A stretch of DNA of 64,000 nucleotides from Mastigias papua (lineage: Eukaryota > Cnidaria > Scyphozoa > Rhizostomeae > Mastigiidae). The translations under genes were made by a program, and so were the position numbers. The DNA is taken from assembly GCA_964019165.1 (NCBI GenBank), contig OZ025277.1, forward strand, positions 10,153,534 to 10,217,533, given 5' to 3'. Under the pieces are notes generated by a model that saw nothing but the letters and a program-made list of their open reading frames with translations, made no database searches and was not told the origin of the DNA. Below, one piece after another: positions 20,703-32,549 of this stretch; the first letter of the stretch is position 1; the number at the start of each line of letters is the position of its first letter.

Positions 20703-20964
20703 TTATATGCACTGTTCTCTCTCTTGAACTGTGTTGTATGGCGTCCTCTATGAATATTCTATCAAGTCCACAATCAAAACAATGGGATACTTAGTTGTAT
20801 CTATAATGCAAAATACGCTTCCGCTAGGCCATTTTCAAGCAGGCATTGCCCACCCGACTGTAAGGAAAAGCAGCCTGTTATAAAAAACTTGCAAACGAGT
20901 CCGTGAGATGAAACTGGGAGCAAGTACCGAAAGGTTGTCTTCTTAGGTCAATATAAAAAAGTGA

Positions 20965-21310
20965 GCCAATAGGCAGGGGAGGATTCGTCGTGGGTGTCAA
21001 GGGTGAGCCACACCCTAATACCCGTCTGTAGTCGATAAAACGCCATTCACTCGGTAAAATGGTATGTCGGTGCGGTAATAAAGCTCCAGAAGACTTGGCA
21101 AGACTGCAAGACCGCACCGCAAGATAATATTTTCCGTGACTACCAGCATACACACCAAGAAATGCATAGAGAAGATTCATACTATGGTGATTAATCTTGA
21201 TTGCAAAAGGGAGATCCATTTTTAATAGGCGCTACCTCGTACTAAAACGGGCGTGGCTTTGAGACATTTCTCTCAACTCCCCTATACAAATCGTGCTCGA
21301 CCCAAGAACA
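20965..21310. repeat. Dispersed repeat X, copy 1
   Basis: Diverged homology over about 300 bp with 48690-49030: shared blocks include CCATTC..TCGGTAAAATGGTAT, GAAATGCAT, GAGATCC/GAGCTCC, and TACAAATCGTGC / AACAAATCGTGC. The function is unknown and the ends are undefined. A 113-codon minus-strand frame lies across it, but the homologous copy does not keep that frame. Confidence 0.55.
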
Positions 21311-22303
21311 GTTCAAAAGCAAATACAATTGTGCTAGAGGAGGGCGAACGTAAATAGAGCTATATCAAACTCTTGGAATGACTTGGAATGCTAACTTGAA
21401 TGCTAACTAAAGCTGTCTCTAACTTAGTTTGAGTCTGTCGGTGCTATGTCAGTTCACGAATGAACACACAAAACTATTTAAGACTATAACAGACGAGGTA
21501 ATTTCCCAGACGAGGTCCAGGAAATCCGAAAATACGAATAGCAGAACATTCCAATAGAGCTTGAATTAGTTAAAAAAATTTCACATATGGCCAGATATGA
21601 TTCAACAATAAGGAGCTACTTGAAGTATCACAGGCACAAGTAGATACATATACAGATACATGTCTTCTAAGGCTTCTTCTGCTTCTTTTCTCAAAGCTAA
21701 TCACAGTCTCATCACAGGCACAAAACATGAATATTCTACAAAGATCATGATAACGAGGCAAAAATGGATATACGTCCAAATGAGAGAAACCTCTCGGCGC
21801 CATTGGGATTAGAGTAATTAGAATATTCTATCAATTCAAGTGAACCATTCAGGTCAACGTGTTCAATTGGTTGATCTCGTCTACCAATTGTCTCACCATT
21901 CGTTTCTATACGTTAGTGGTGTCCATATATTAAGCCACGAGGGCGTTTCCTCCATTTAGTTTGGGAACTGTTGATAACTGTAACAAAAGAGCCAGTCCGT
22001 CTGGCTGACGAGAAGAAACCGAGCTCACAGAAGGTTCGATTAACGATGTGTGATGGTGAACTGATTTTTTGCACAAAAGAGCTTTCAAAACGAGTATAGA
22101 TTATAGACTAGACTGTCTACTAATTTACAGCTTTAATTTTCTGACTCTACGTGAAAAAAGATTTAAATTGCCACGGCATCTTCTACTATGCCCAGGTACC
22201 AAACTTTGCTTTGGTAGGCTATAATTCGGTTGCCCTACGTACTAGAGTGAGGTCCCTTGCAAAACAACCAATTCTAATGATATGATATCAACTCTTTCAG
22301 TTA
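21311..22303. other. Intergenic DNA
   Basis: No gene, RNA or repeat recognised. Confidence 0.4.
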
Positions 22304-22698
22304 CACATTTTGATTTATAAGAATACTTAATTTTTCACTGAGCCTCAAAATCTTAAACTTTTTTATTTGGGCCTAAGAATATTCTTAAATTCTTCTTAAA
22401 TTTTAAATTGTTCTTAAATTTTAGCGATATTGAACATTAATTCTCGTATAGACTGTATTCTTATAATAAAAAATGTGCGACTGCCACTCCGTGAAGAGTT
22501 GCTGAGTCGCATCAAAGTGCAACGAGTTCCAGGCAGGATAATTGCAGCTCAACTTGTTTTGTTTTCTAAAAAAAGCTCAAATCAACAAAAATCTAAACCT
22601 GGATGAAAAAAGAGCCTAGCATTATTCTTAAATTATTCTTAAATTTCAGAGAACTTGAGCTTTGATATTATTATTGACTATATTCTTATAAAAATGTG
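22304..22698 (+). mobile_element. MITE-3 copy G
   Basis: An element of about 395 bp with ends CACATTTTGATTTATAAGAA and the complement of TTCTTATAAAAATGTG; TA flanks the left (22302-22303), and TA follows two bases past the right end. The inner TIR motif TAAGAATA/TATTCTTA and its relative TTCTTAAATT recur at least seven times inside (for example about 22377, 22388, 22418, 22459, 22624, 22635). Homologous copies are at 48163 and, inverted, at 60991. Confidence 0.8.
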
Positions 22699-22702
22699 TG
22701 TA

Positions 22703-25263
22703 TTTTCCATATAAATTGCTCCACTATCAATTTACAATTGTTTTTTGACAATCGAAACACCCGGCAGATAATACCTAATATGGTTGTTACCGTTGTGAAC
22801 TCTTGATCGAGAACGTAAGCAAAATAGATAACCTTCATTCTTCCTTGACAACACAAGGCGAAAGTGTATGCTCTGTTTTATACATTTGAAATCCAAATGT
22901 TCTCCACCAAGCCAACTGTTTATGGTGTAACAGCCAGAAGCTGAATGAAGTGGCTGGGATTTGTTAAGCTACATCAAGTGTTTAGTTTTCTGCTATTCCG
23001 AGTAAATTAAGTTCTATTGGCAAATATCATTATCAGATCAGGCCTATTCAAAACGAAGTAACTGTAATTATTTTCTTGTGAAAGTGAATGGGGAATACTA
23101 GTGCTGAAGAGGACGCACGACAAAAGTCAGAAACCAAAGAATCCCCAACGTTAAAAATCAATGGAAGATACTTTATGTGCAACGGGTGAAAAGAACTGGG
23201 CAAGAGAGGATACGACTTAAATAGAAGGCAGGGCTGACAATTACATCGGATTGACTTTATCGGATCATAAACATGTTAAGAGGCGTTCTATAGAAGTAGA
23301 GACTTCATAAAAGTATTGTTGTTTGTGGGTGTCAATGTCAAGTGCCAAAGGAAAGGGCTTTAAAATGGCGTCGCTGAAAGAGGTCTGAGGTTACTCATAA
23401 ATGAAAAACATGCTAAGGAATCGTCTAAGGTATATTACTCACTTGCAAAGAGCTGACAATGAGACACATAAATACTTGCAAAAGGTGGGTAAAACGACAC
23501 GCATACAATGGCGATGTCACAGGAAATTACTGTCTTTACTCTCTATCTTTTTCAGTGTGTGTGTCCTTCCACCACTTCATTAACTTATGAAGACATCTAT
23601 TTTTATTGATATTTGATTGCTTTCTCAGCTCACTAATTACGACCGGGCTGAAATGATGTAGTGTTGATGATCGTATTACATGCCTTGAGAAAGCTTGCCC
23701 ATTACTGGCTGTTGTTTTGTAAAAGGAAGCGAAAATGAGGCTGTAATACAAAGCTCATTTATTACGAAGTAAGTATGAGCTGACTTCAGACCTTCAACAC
23801 AGGTGAAGGTTCATGTTCACTCGAGTCACTCAAGTGCAATGCCTATCGTATGATTTTAACATCGCATTTAACCAAGTGGACATCAGAGGTGTATCCAGGA
23901 CCGCAGAAGTGCGGACTCATGGGGTGCAACTCCAACAAACACTTTACAGTTCTCTTCAAGCTCTCGTAAATGCTGGAAAACGCCTCTTCTGCCCCCAAAA
24001 TATGCTATATTATATATAATCATTGGCCTTCAGTCTTGTCGAAAACTATTGCACCAATACGTCCTTCATGCAACGGTATTTCATAAGAAAGGACACCAAA
24101 TATGGCCTAAGAACAACAGAGTGACAACAAAACCCTGATATGTAACGCGTGATATATGGCATTGACTGTATTAAGCTCCAAGGCAGCATCTTGTGAAACA
24201 GTACGCCTGATTCAATAGCAAGCGCCTAGACAGCTGCCATTTTCAAACACACATCGAAAATTTTAGTATAGTATATGATAGGCTTCTTCTTCCGCATTGC
24301 AAACTGTTGATATACATTAGTCCACAAAATTATTTTTATGTAGAACTATGGCAAGAACCAACTTAAAACAAATACGTCATTATTATTATCATTATTTTTT
24401 GAAATTTCCAAAAACTATGATGGGTGTGACACCTCATGAAAATTTCGCTCTTTCTATGTCTGGCCTTCAACAAAAGGAAGGGCTTTCTTGTAAAAAAATT
24501 TAACTCCACACCACCAATGAACGTCCCTCTCTTCACTACTTACATTCTGTTCTACTGGTTTCTTTTTGTAAGTAATGTTCGCGGAAAGATCTTGAAGCCT
24601 ATAAAATTTCCCCCAACAAACGAAGAAGGAGAAAGGCTAAGTAGAGAGATAGAGATAAGGTCAAGCTTTTTTAATTCTAGATTTGAAAAAAGACAAATTA
24701 CAGGAATGTGGGAAGAAAGAGGAGGGCAAGACGTTCCAAAGCTTAAACAGTTCTTGGGATGGATGATGATTTTGTGGGATAGATTTCGAGGATTAGGTAG
24801 CGTAATTTGGAAGGATATGACTTGATAGAGCTCTTGGTACTTTGAATATGTCTCATTGGATCAGGGATAATACTATTGATTCCCAGAGAGCATGAACTTA
24901 GCATTTAGAAGTATCGTTAGAGATGGAAAGGTGAGCATCCAAATGACGAAGCGAGAGATTGGAGAGATTTGCCGAAGTTTGTACTATTAATGAGACGGAT
25001 AGCTCTAGATTAGACTATGTTGAGGAGACCGAGAGCGGATTTAGGAGCACCACACCAAATAAAGGTGAACTACAAAAGGTAAATAGCTGAGAAAATGAGA
25101 AAAATGATTATTAAACTTCCTATGGTTACTCCACATTCTTCTTCCTTTGTAGGTTCTACTTTCTACCTATTTGTTAGGACATAACAAACTACTATATGTC
25201 GCTTACAGGCTGCTCATAAATAAGAAGCGATAGACCGACAGGGCTCTACCATCAACCAAAATA
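22703..25263. other. Intergenic DNA with one 129-codon frame
   Basis: The longest unexplained frame (24436-24825, +) has no recognised domain and is treated in the findings. Otherwise there are short frames only and no repeat recognised. Confidence 0.4.
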
Positions 25264-25609
25264 CACGTTTTCTCATATAAGACAGTTTTCTTGGCCAAGT
25301 ACTGACACTTCGTTAGCTTTTTCATGATCTGAGTACTATCACTTTCTTAAGACGTTCTTAACAAGAATGTTCAAGTCGTCGTACCACTACAGTATTAGAC
25401 AGATAGACGCACTACACAAAGATAACACTCCAACACAAAGGGTACCGTACGAAATATATACAAAGTAAGTAAAAGAGACGATTGACTTGCATGAATATTG
25501 GAATTTTAGAGGTATATGACTTATCAACTTTCATATGTCACAAAATTGCAGTACTGAACTTTCTTAACATTTTGAGCAGTACCAAACACTTTCCCATAAA
25601 ACAAACGTG
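25264..25609 (+). mobile_element. MITE-2, uninterrupted copy
   Basis: A 346-bp element with ends CACGTTTTCTCATATAAGAC and the complement of CCCATAAAACAAACGTG, flanked by TA on both sides (25262-25263 and 25610-25611). The interior has CTTTCTTAAGACGTTCTTAA and related words. It is the reference for the interrupted copies at 3451 and 11193. No coding capacity. Confidence 0.85.
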
Positions 25610-25611
25610 TA

Positions 25612-26069
25612 GCCCATTTGGTGGCAAAAATCATCTAAGTTTTGCAAAAGCGATCAAGTTCGATGGGAATCATGCAGCATATAGCCTCATAGTTGATCTA
25701 GGATATTCAAACTGCGAGACTATCAAATAGCGGGGCCATAGAGAGGTATGGACCCTACAACGTCACTTAGAACCAACTACATACAGTCCCTGAAACACTA
25801 CAAAAAAGATACAAAAGGTGGTTAAATGATTCAATTACTATTCTCCTATTAGCACTCCAACTGCCAAAAACAGCAATCAACAGTGAAAAGGTGCGCCATC
25901 TATACTATACTGCCATTCAAAAAATAGGCCAAGTAATTTTCTTTCGTCGATTATATTGACAAAGGGGCTCTTTCTGCAATTCTACTCAATTTCAAGTAAA
26001 CACCGTTGTGTGTGACTACATAATTCATGGATACGGAAAATGCATTCTTCTGAAAAGGCCTATGGTGTT
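25612..26069. other. Intergenic DNA
   Basis: Nothing recognised. Confidence 0.4.
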
Positions 26070-26113
26070 GGTATGTTGCTGGTATGTTGCTGGTATGTTG
26101 TTGTTATGTTGCC
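26070..26113 (+). repeat. 11-bp tandem repeat, four units
   Basis: Four head-to-tail copies of GGTATGTTGCT; the first two are identical and the last two carry one or two changes. Confidence 0.9.
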
Positions 26114-26247
26114 TTATTGTCGTGCACGAAAGGGTAACACTACGTAACTATCGGGTGTTGTTGAGCATACGAACAGAGAGAATATTACATTCATGTCTTT
26201 GAGACTAATACAATGATCGATATTCCAGGTTAGAGAAAGAGAAGGAA

Positions 26248-26331
26248 GAAACAGTACAAGAAAAAGTAGAAACAGTACAAGAAAAAGTAGAAACAGTACA
26301 AGGAAAGGGAGAAACAGTACTAGAAACAGGT
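26248..26331 (+). repeat. 21-bp minisatellite
   Basis: Units begin GAAACAGTACAAGAAAAAGT at 26248, 26269, 26290 and 26311 (period 21). The fourth is diverged and is followed by shorter GAAACA pieces at 26323 and 26333. Purine-rich on this strand. Confidence 0.9.
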
Positions 26332-27059
26332 AGAAACATTAGCAGAGAAGGGAGAGACAGAGGTAGACATTTTCAGACTTATCTGCTTTACTATGATTCG
26401 TTTATGTCTAATACTGTTTTGTTCTTACCACACCATAGCACTTATCACAAAGGTTGGTTTGTACAACTGATAGCATGACCGCGATGTACTATCTACGCAC
26501 TAAGGCAGCTATCACGAAGCATAGAGCGAGCCCGTGTGCAAGAGTTTCAATTGGATCCCCAAAACTTATGACGGGACAATATTGGGTTGACAAATTATCT
26601 CATACAATAAAGATGGGCCAATAGATTTTCATTTGGGATGTTTAAAAAATTTCAGGGAAATATCAATATTCAGTCACTACTGTCAGGGTTATGTAACAAA
26701 CCCAGCGTAACTTTCCAATAGAGAATAAATAAAATAAAAATCTATGTATTTCCTCACTTCAAGTACCTTATATTCTAAACTCCAATACAAAATCCACAAA
26801 CTCCGTATTCTAGCTCTTCCCACCTCTCTGTTTCAGCACTCCTCCCTAGACTCCCTAGTTTACAAACCTTGCTCCTCCACAGTTACATTCAATGCTCTCA
26901 TAATCTCCTACCATTGTGGTATCTCTTCTGACACTCATTCATGCTTTCAGAAAACTCCAAACCAGAAACTCTAAGGGCTATCAAATTCTGCTTGAAGGTA
27001 GATTGGAACTCAGGAGCCTTTCTTGTCTTGCATTAGGCTGCATAAATTTCATATTCAGC

Positions 27060-27600
27060 TATTGAAAATCCTTTCCACCTGTTCTGTCCGTACATCATGA
27101 CGCTTCTCTTAATTGGAAGCAAATCAAATAGACTCACTTGCTTCACCATTAAACCATTTGGCGCTGCAAACAGCTCACCATCAGCTAAAGTTATAATTCT
27201 GATGAACGATATGATAGGAAGTACCGTTGAGAAGGGGGTAGCCGGGGCAAATTCCCGGGGCCCTTTCCCGACAAGGGTACGTAAAAATGATGCTATCGAA
27301 AGAAAGCTATAATCAAGGTACTCATTCTACATGGTGACGCAACTCAGGATTAAAATTTATCCTTCAAACATTACAATCCATAAGGTCTGCAAAACTATAT
27401 GTTGATCTCCCTGGCTATAGCTCTGTTTGTATCATTTCTGGCAATGATCTTCGATCAGATGTCCTCCTTTCTTCAGCTGACAATATATTTTATATATCAT
27501 AGAATTAACTGAGGACTTCGAAGCAAATTTATACAATAATGCTCGCCCTTGAGAACCAAGTACGCAACAAGCTTGGCTTCAATACGTATCAGCTCACCTT
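27060..27600 (+). pseudogene. Decayed LINE C-terminal coding fragment
   Basis: In one frame from about 27360 the sequence reads SAKLYVDLPGYSSVCIISGNDLRSDVLLSSADNIFYI, then after a frame change IELTEDFEANLYNN. This matches a conserved block found after the RT in many invertebrate LINEs (LYVDLPG..., RPDxLL, LxIxELTVGFExN). About 200 bp upstream, HHDASLNW resembles the RHDSVL motif of the same block. It has several stops and at least one frameshift, so the element is dead. The C-rich stretch 26744-26970 may belong to the same relic. Confidence 0.65.
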
Positions 27601-27891
27601 TATCATTTTTTAAATTGTCTATTATAATTATGAGAACGACCTATTACTTATTATGCATAATAAACAAGCCATGGTGCTATCCAGAGCTACTAAACTTTTG
27701 ACATCCTTGGCCTCCGTATTTTTCTATTGGTATGAACGTGTCATGTGCTATTTCCTTACAAAACCAGCCTCATACAAAGTACCTTAATGCGAGATTTCCA
27801 TTTCTATACGTTACTATTGCCGTACTTTTTCAAAAAATAAGCCTCGCCCTATTTTTTGTTTGAAATAAAATTTTTCGGGTTACATATGAAT

Positions 27892-28360
27892 CGGCCTATT
27901 TTCGAGGTGTGTTCTGAAAAGAGAAATAAGATTGAGAAAAACAATTTTCAAAAATCTTCTAAATTGTCAGTTTTGCAGCACAATGCTAATGTCTAGAAAG
28001 TGGTCAATGACCATTTCATTTCGACCTTCTTACCACGCATCAGCTTCACTTTCCAAGCAAGCACTGCTTTTAAACACCTCTTTTCTCTTTGATTGCCTAT
28101 AGCCAATTACATCAGGACTTAGTTTTACTGATGCAAAGATCTTCTTTTCCTTCAAACAAGTAATATCGTCATTATCATCTTTTAAATCTTTTCATCCTCT
28201 AGGCCTATTTTCGAGGTCGACTTAGTTCTATTGCATCTACTAAAATATCTCGGCTTGTTTTGAATCGGCCTATTTTCCAAGGTCGACTTAGTTTTATTGA
28301 ATCTACTAAAATATCTCGATTTGCTTTTGAATCGGCCTATTTTCGAAGGTCGGCTTGCAT
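27892..28360 (+). repeat. About 66-bp repeats around CGGCCTATTTTC
   Basis: The word GGCCTATTTTC(G/C) followed by AGGTCGACTTAG recurs at 28202, 28267 and 28334 (period 65-67), each unit also holding ATCTACTAAAATATCTCG. One isolated related word lies at 27892. It is a short diverged tandem array of unknown origin. Confidence 0.75.
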
Positions 28361-29972
28361 TAGAGGAAGTAGAGTATACTCATGGAATGAATTTTAAAAC
28401 AAAATTATTAGTATTATTATTGTTGTTACATCCAAAATGGTCAATTATCAAGCGAAAAATATTGCATACACAAAAAGGCATAGGATAATCAGCAAGGAGG
28501 GCAGGATTCTTGGCGATCGTATACAGAGCATACACTTGTAGCATCTATTGAAATAATTTTTATCAATACATGGGAGGCCGGGTATGAAAGCTATATTATC
28601 CTTAACAGATGACCACCCCCGCTATGATTTTTCACAACACTTTATCATTTGTCAAAAGCATATAAATCAAGAAGTAATACACGACTATAGGAAGAGATGG
28701 ATGAAGGAAGAGAAATTGAGCTCAATTAGATTGACTCTAACAGACCTGAACCTATCAGTGAAATAGGTAAGTATTTAGTGAACTCTAGCAATGCACATAA
28801 AAGGGGGATTTTGTATACGCAGGCTTGTCGTATAGTTGTTTTTCTTTAAACTGCGTTTACAAAAATAGAGTCAAACATTTCGTTAAATGCTAAACTAGCT
28901 GTGTACTACGGGGTTGGGCTGCTCCTCCCATTGCTAAATAACCCGTCAAAACATTGACAGGGATCAGGTAGAGATGATGGCTTTTTCATGAAAGAATTTA
29001 AATGGTAATCTAAACTTTGCTTTTCTGATTACCAGTCACATCTCTAGAGAGCTTCTTAACAATTAACAGATGCTTCAAAGGTGCATGTTTTAGTTAAGGT
29101 GCGTCATGTTTTCCTTCGTTGTTTGCGCAGCAACCCGTCGCGCCCTAACATGACGCTATATGTGAAAGCAAGAACATAAATTCTGGGGTCTGCAGTTCGT
29201 TAGGCGACGCTGTTATCACGTCTGTGTCAATTGGCTGGCCTAGTTGATACATTAATAGGCTCCTTGAAAATCAATTAATGTTGCTTGTATGGGTCATTGG
29301 TATCCCAGCTACAAAAATTTTAACGCTACAAATAGATTGAAGGCAGGGCATCTTAACAATTTGACAGGTGGGCCAAGCATATAAAATGTATCAATTCCAT
29401 GTGCAACCACGTTCCGTCTTTATGTCCAAAGAGAAGCTATCCGATAGGTACTTGTTCTTCTGTCCAATCCACGGACAAACCTACTTATTACCATTTTCAT
29501 ACTTATGATCATTTAAAGCTTTGGAAGAATAACGATAAAATCTTTCAAAGCACAGGCCAAGTCAGTAAGTTAAAAAACTTAAAATTTGTCTCTCCATACT
29601 GGACCAGGAAGATTGTGAAAGGCCAATGGCCCAGCGATTCAAACAAACACTTGCAAAAGATACGCTGATTCAAGGTCTACAGATACCCTCATTCACGGTC
29701 CGCAAAACAATACAATATTTTTATAAGAAGCTGGTTTTATAAGAAACTAGTACTAGAGTGTCAAAAAATAAAGCTCTAGTACTATGCTCACGACAAATTA
29801 AGAAACTAGATTAAGGACTATAGAAGGTGAGTTCTTTATAAACAGATGTTGCAAGTCTGAATTTGTCTGATTTTGGTTGAAAAAGATTATAATTTGATTT
29901 TGATCTACTTGGGCTTTTTTCGAGATGATCAGCATTATATCCATCAAAAAAGCTGGACTTTCAAACAATAAC
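28361..29972. other. Intergenic DNA with a MITE-end relic
   Basis: At 29727-29812, TTTTTATAAGAAGCTGG and TTAAGAAACTAG resemble the ends of MITE-4 (39261) and may be an internally deleted copy. The rest shows no gene or repeat. Confidence 0.4.
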
Positions 29973-30083
29973 GCAATTAATTGTTGAAAGTATAAAGCGT
30001 ACAAAATCACGTAAAAAACACCTAACGGCGTTAGATGTGTTCTACGTGAATTTGTATGCTTTAAACTTTCAACAGTTAATTGC
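29973..30083. repeat. 111-bp near-perfect palindrome
   Basis: Arms of 55 bp (29973-30027 and 30029-30083) pair around a single central base at 30028 with about eight mismatches. There is effectively no loop in the DNA. It has no coding capacity. It could be a palindromic MITE or foldback derivative, or a transcribed hairpin. Confidence 0.85.
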
Positions 30084-30483
30084 TAACGCTGAAATAAATG
30101 GCTGGTTCATACTACCAAATTTGAGATAAGTTAGCAAGGGGATTGGGGGCCATCGAGCCCCTCCACAGCAGCCCTAGATTACAGTATCATGAATATTCTT
30201 GTCAATAAATCATAATAAGAGCTCAGCTCCTGGGAAGTCATCTAAATTTGAAGAATTTTGTGATATTCCTATTAACTACTATGGGGCATACAGTAATATT
30301 GGGTATAATATTAGTGAGGTTGAGGTTGATTGTGCTAAGTTATTCAGTATATGAGACTAACATAATTACCTCACACAAATTCAAACAAATATATAAAGGC
30401 TTTCAAAAACCTCCGTAGACTGTTGCCGGTAATATCTGTATTCATTCCAATATGGCCGCAGAAGTCACAGCCAGGGTGAATTA
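30084..30483. other. Intergenic DNA
   Basis: Nothing recognised. Confidence 0.4.
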
Positions 30484-30938
30484 CACGCTTTTTTATATGG
30501 AACCACTTAATAAGGAACCTACATGCAGACGGCAGAAATATTTAAGGAACTTATACTACTAAAGAAAAATCCCTAAGGAACTTTTCATTTTCAAAGTCTG
30601 AGTGCTGTACTCAGATACAAGTGAAGATTACATTACATTGGATGATATCAATGGAATAGACATGATACTTCTTGACTAAAAATTATGCTTTTGCATACAT
30701 AGAACTTGTTTCCTACCGTATTCGTGCTTTTGAGCTTGAGTTCCAACCAGAATCAAAGGCAAAATTCAGAACTTCAATGCTATTCTAGTGTTTGTGGCAT
30801 TTTTGTGGCACTCTATGTGTAGTGAAAACTAAGGAACTATTAAAGAACTTTAATTACTACAATTTAATTATTGGAGGTCCGAAAATAAGGAACTTTTAGA
30901 ACTATGCCTTGAGGTAGGTCCCTTATAAAAAAAACGTG
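30484..30938 (+). mobile_element. MITE-1 copy B
   Basis: A 455-bp copy in the same orientation as 3929-4364, aligned end to end (shared blocks include GAACCTACATG, AAGGAACTTTTCATTTTC, GTGAAGATTACATTACATTG and CTCTATGTG). Left flank TA, right flank CA. It is moderately diverged from copy A. Confidence 0.88.
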
Positions 30939-32080
30939 CAAAACACAGTCCAAATTGGTTGGTACCCTGATAGGTTTGATTACAAATATATATGTATACA
31001 AAAGAGACGTTTAGACATAATATCTCCATCAGTATCAGTACCTGATATACATATACAGTCTGAGTTAGTTAAATGTGTGTATATATATATAATGCATATT
31101 TATAATGAATCAATGAAAAAAGTGTATCAATACTATCAAACAACAATAATGAATCATATGAACCAAGTCAATGAACTCTGTTGTAATGCTAACTGCTGAC
31201 AACCATTTTAAACATCGAAAGAACTATCAGAATCACAGCAAATATAACAAACCCAGTACATACATTCAAGGACGTGCCAAATGGAGGGGGGAGGGGGGCA
31301 AGGGTAGTTACGTCCACTTCAACGTCTATGAAACTTAAAAAGTTTTTCAGGGAGTATGCAATGAGACGTTTGATCGTACTTCAACTTATAATTGATTTAT
31401 CCAGTTGGCCATGGTTGGTCGTAGCCAACTGTTTTGTGATATTGCAAATAACTTACAGTTAATAGCAACTGTATCATTGCTTCCTTGTGTGCTGGAAAAT
31501 ACACTTGGTCCAGAAAACATAGTCACTTTTCCGAACGCCCCGTAAGAGACATTGTCTAAGCACATCGTTGCACACATAGGCATAGAATAACGGAAAAGAA
31601 ACCACAACATATCTTGAAGCTTCAAGTCAATCGTATTCTGAAACCTCTTGTCCATCAATTGTAAACCTTCGATTCCTCTAACTTTCTCGTCCTCACGTTT
31701 CATTTTCTCTCATTAAGGCCCAGACTCCTAGGCCCTAGTCTTTACCCCTCATAATAAACATGCATTTGACAAGAGTTGAAAGGTTCAAATAGCGCATAGT
31801 AGCCAGTCAATTTTCCCCAATAGCCCCCGAGGCTTGCAAGATAAAGGATTTGCATATTGAAAAGCAACCTTGATCAGTCACGTGAAAAAACACGCTACAC
31901 AAACATACTTTACAGTATTTCCTGCTTAAGACATGCTGGCTACATTAATGTGTTTGCTAAATAACATGCAAATGCAAAGTATTCAGCTATTTTATGCTAT
32001 TTTTAACACTAGTGTTTACCAGAATCTACAGCAACAGTACCTTCCCATTGAAAAGCTGTGCGCCTTGTCAAATATTCAAA
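30939..32080. other. Intergenic DNA
   Basis: Short frames only, up to about 105 codons on the minus strand without motifs. A GGAGGGGGGAGGGGGGC run lies near 31283. Confidence 0.4.
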
Positions 32081-32118
32081 GCGCAACGCAGCGCAACGCA
32101 ACGCAGGGCAACGCAACA
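32081..32118 (+). repeat. GCGCAACGCA-type minisatellite
   Basis: About seven GCAAC/GCAGC pentamer-like units in tandem, at 32081-32118. Confidence 0.8.
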
Positions 32119-32437
32119 CAAACTGGTGTGAGGTTGGGAATGATTTCAATCTAAATTTGAGAAATCTGAATATCTGAGATCTTGTTTGGCTACGAAATAA
32201 CGTTGGGATTTGAACCAAGTTTGACATGATTTTGGATCTATTAGCCAAATTCCCTATTTTGAGAGAGTTTGCTTTTCAATAGAGTCAAAACCCAAAATTC
32301 ACAGCTGATCATGGGAAAACTGAGAAAATTCTCGAAATAAAAATAGCCTCGGTTTCGCTATGATAGATAAGTAATGATTCTATTGTTCTATAGCCTTGCT
32401 TATACATATGGATTAATCTGGATTTTTGCCGTGTATG

Positions 32438-32549
32438 ACTTGGATTTGACAGATTTTACAATCTGGTAGCCCTGGAATAGAATAGCCTACTTATCAGCAG
32501 GCTATTCTATTTCAGGGCTACCAGATTATAAAACCTGTCGAATCCAAGT
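32438..32549. repeat. 112-nt hairpin: 50-bp stem, 12-nt loop
   Basis: Arms 32438-32487 and 32500-32549 are reverse complements with only four mismatches in 50. Two of the four would form G-U pairs in a plus-strand transcript, the other two in a minus-strand transcript. The loop is 32488-32499. Pairing stops sharply at both ends. It lies about 1.1 kb beyond the NK2 stop codon. It is either a foldback transposon or a candidate small-RNA precursor; the stem is longer than usual for an animal miRNA. Confidence 0.88.

Noticed and set aside
20878..21219. 113-codon minus-strand frame
   Set aside because: It overlaps dispersed repeat X and the frame is not kept in the other copy.
31386..31703. 105-codon minus-strand frame
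   Set aside because: No recognisable domain, start context or splice partner.
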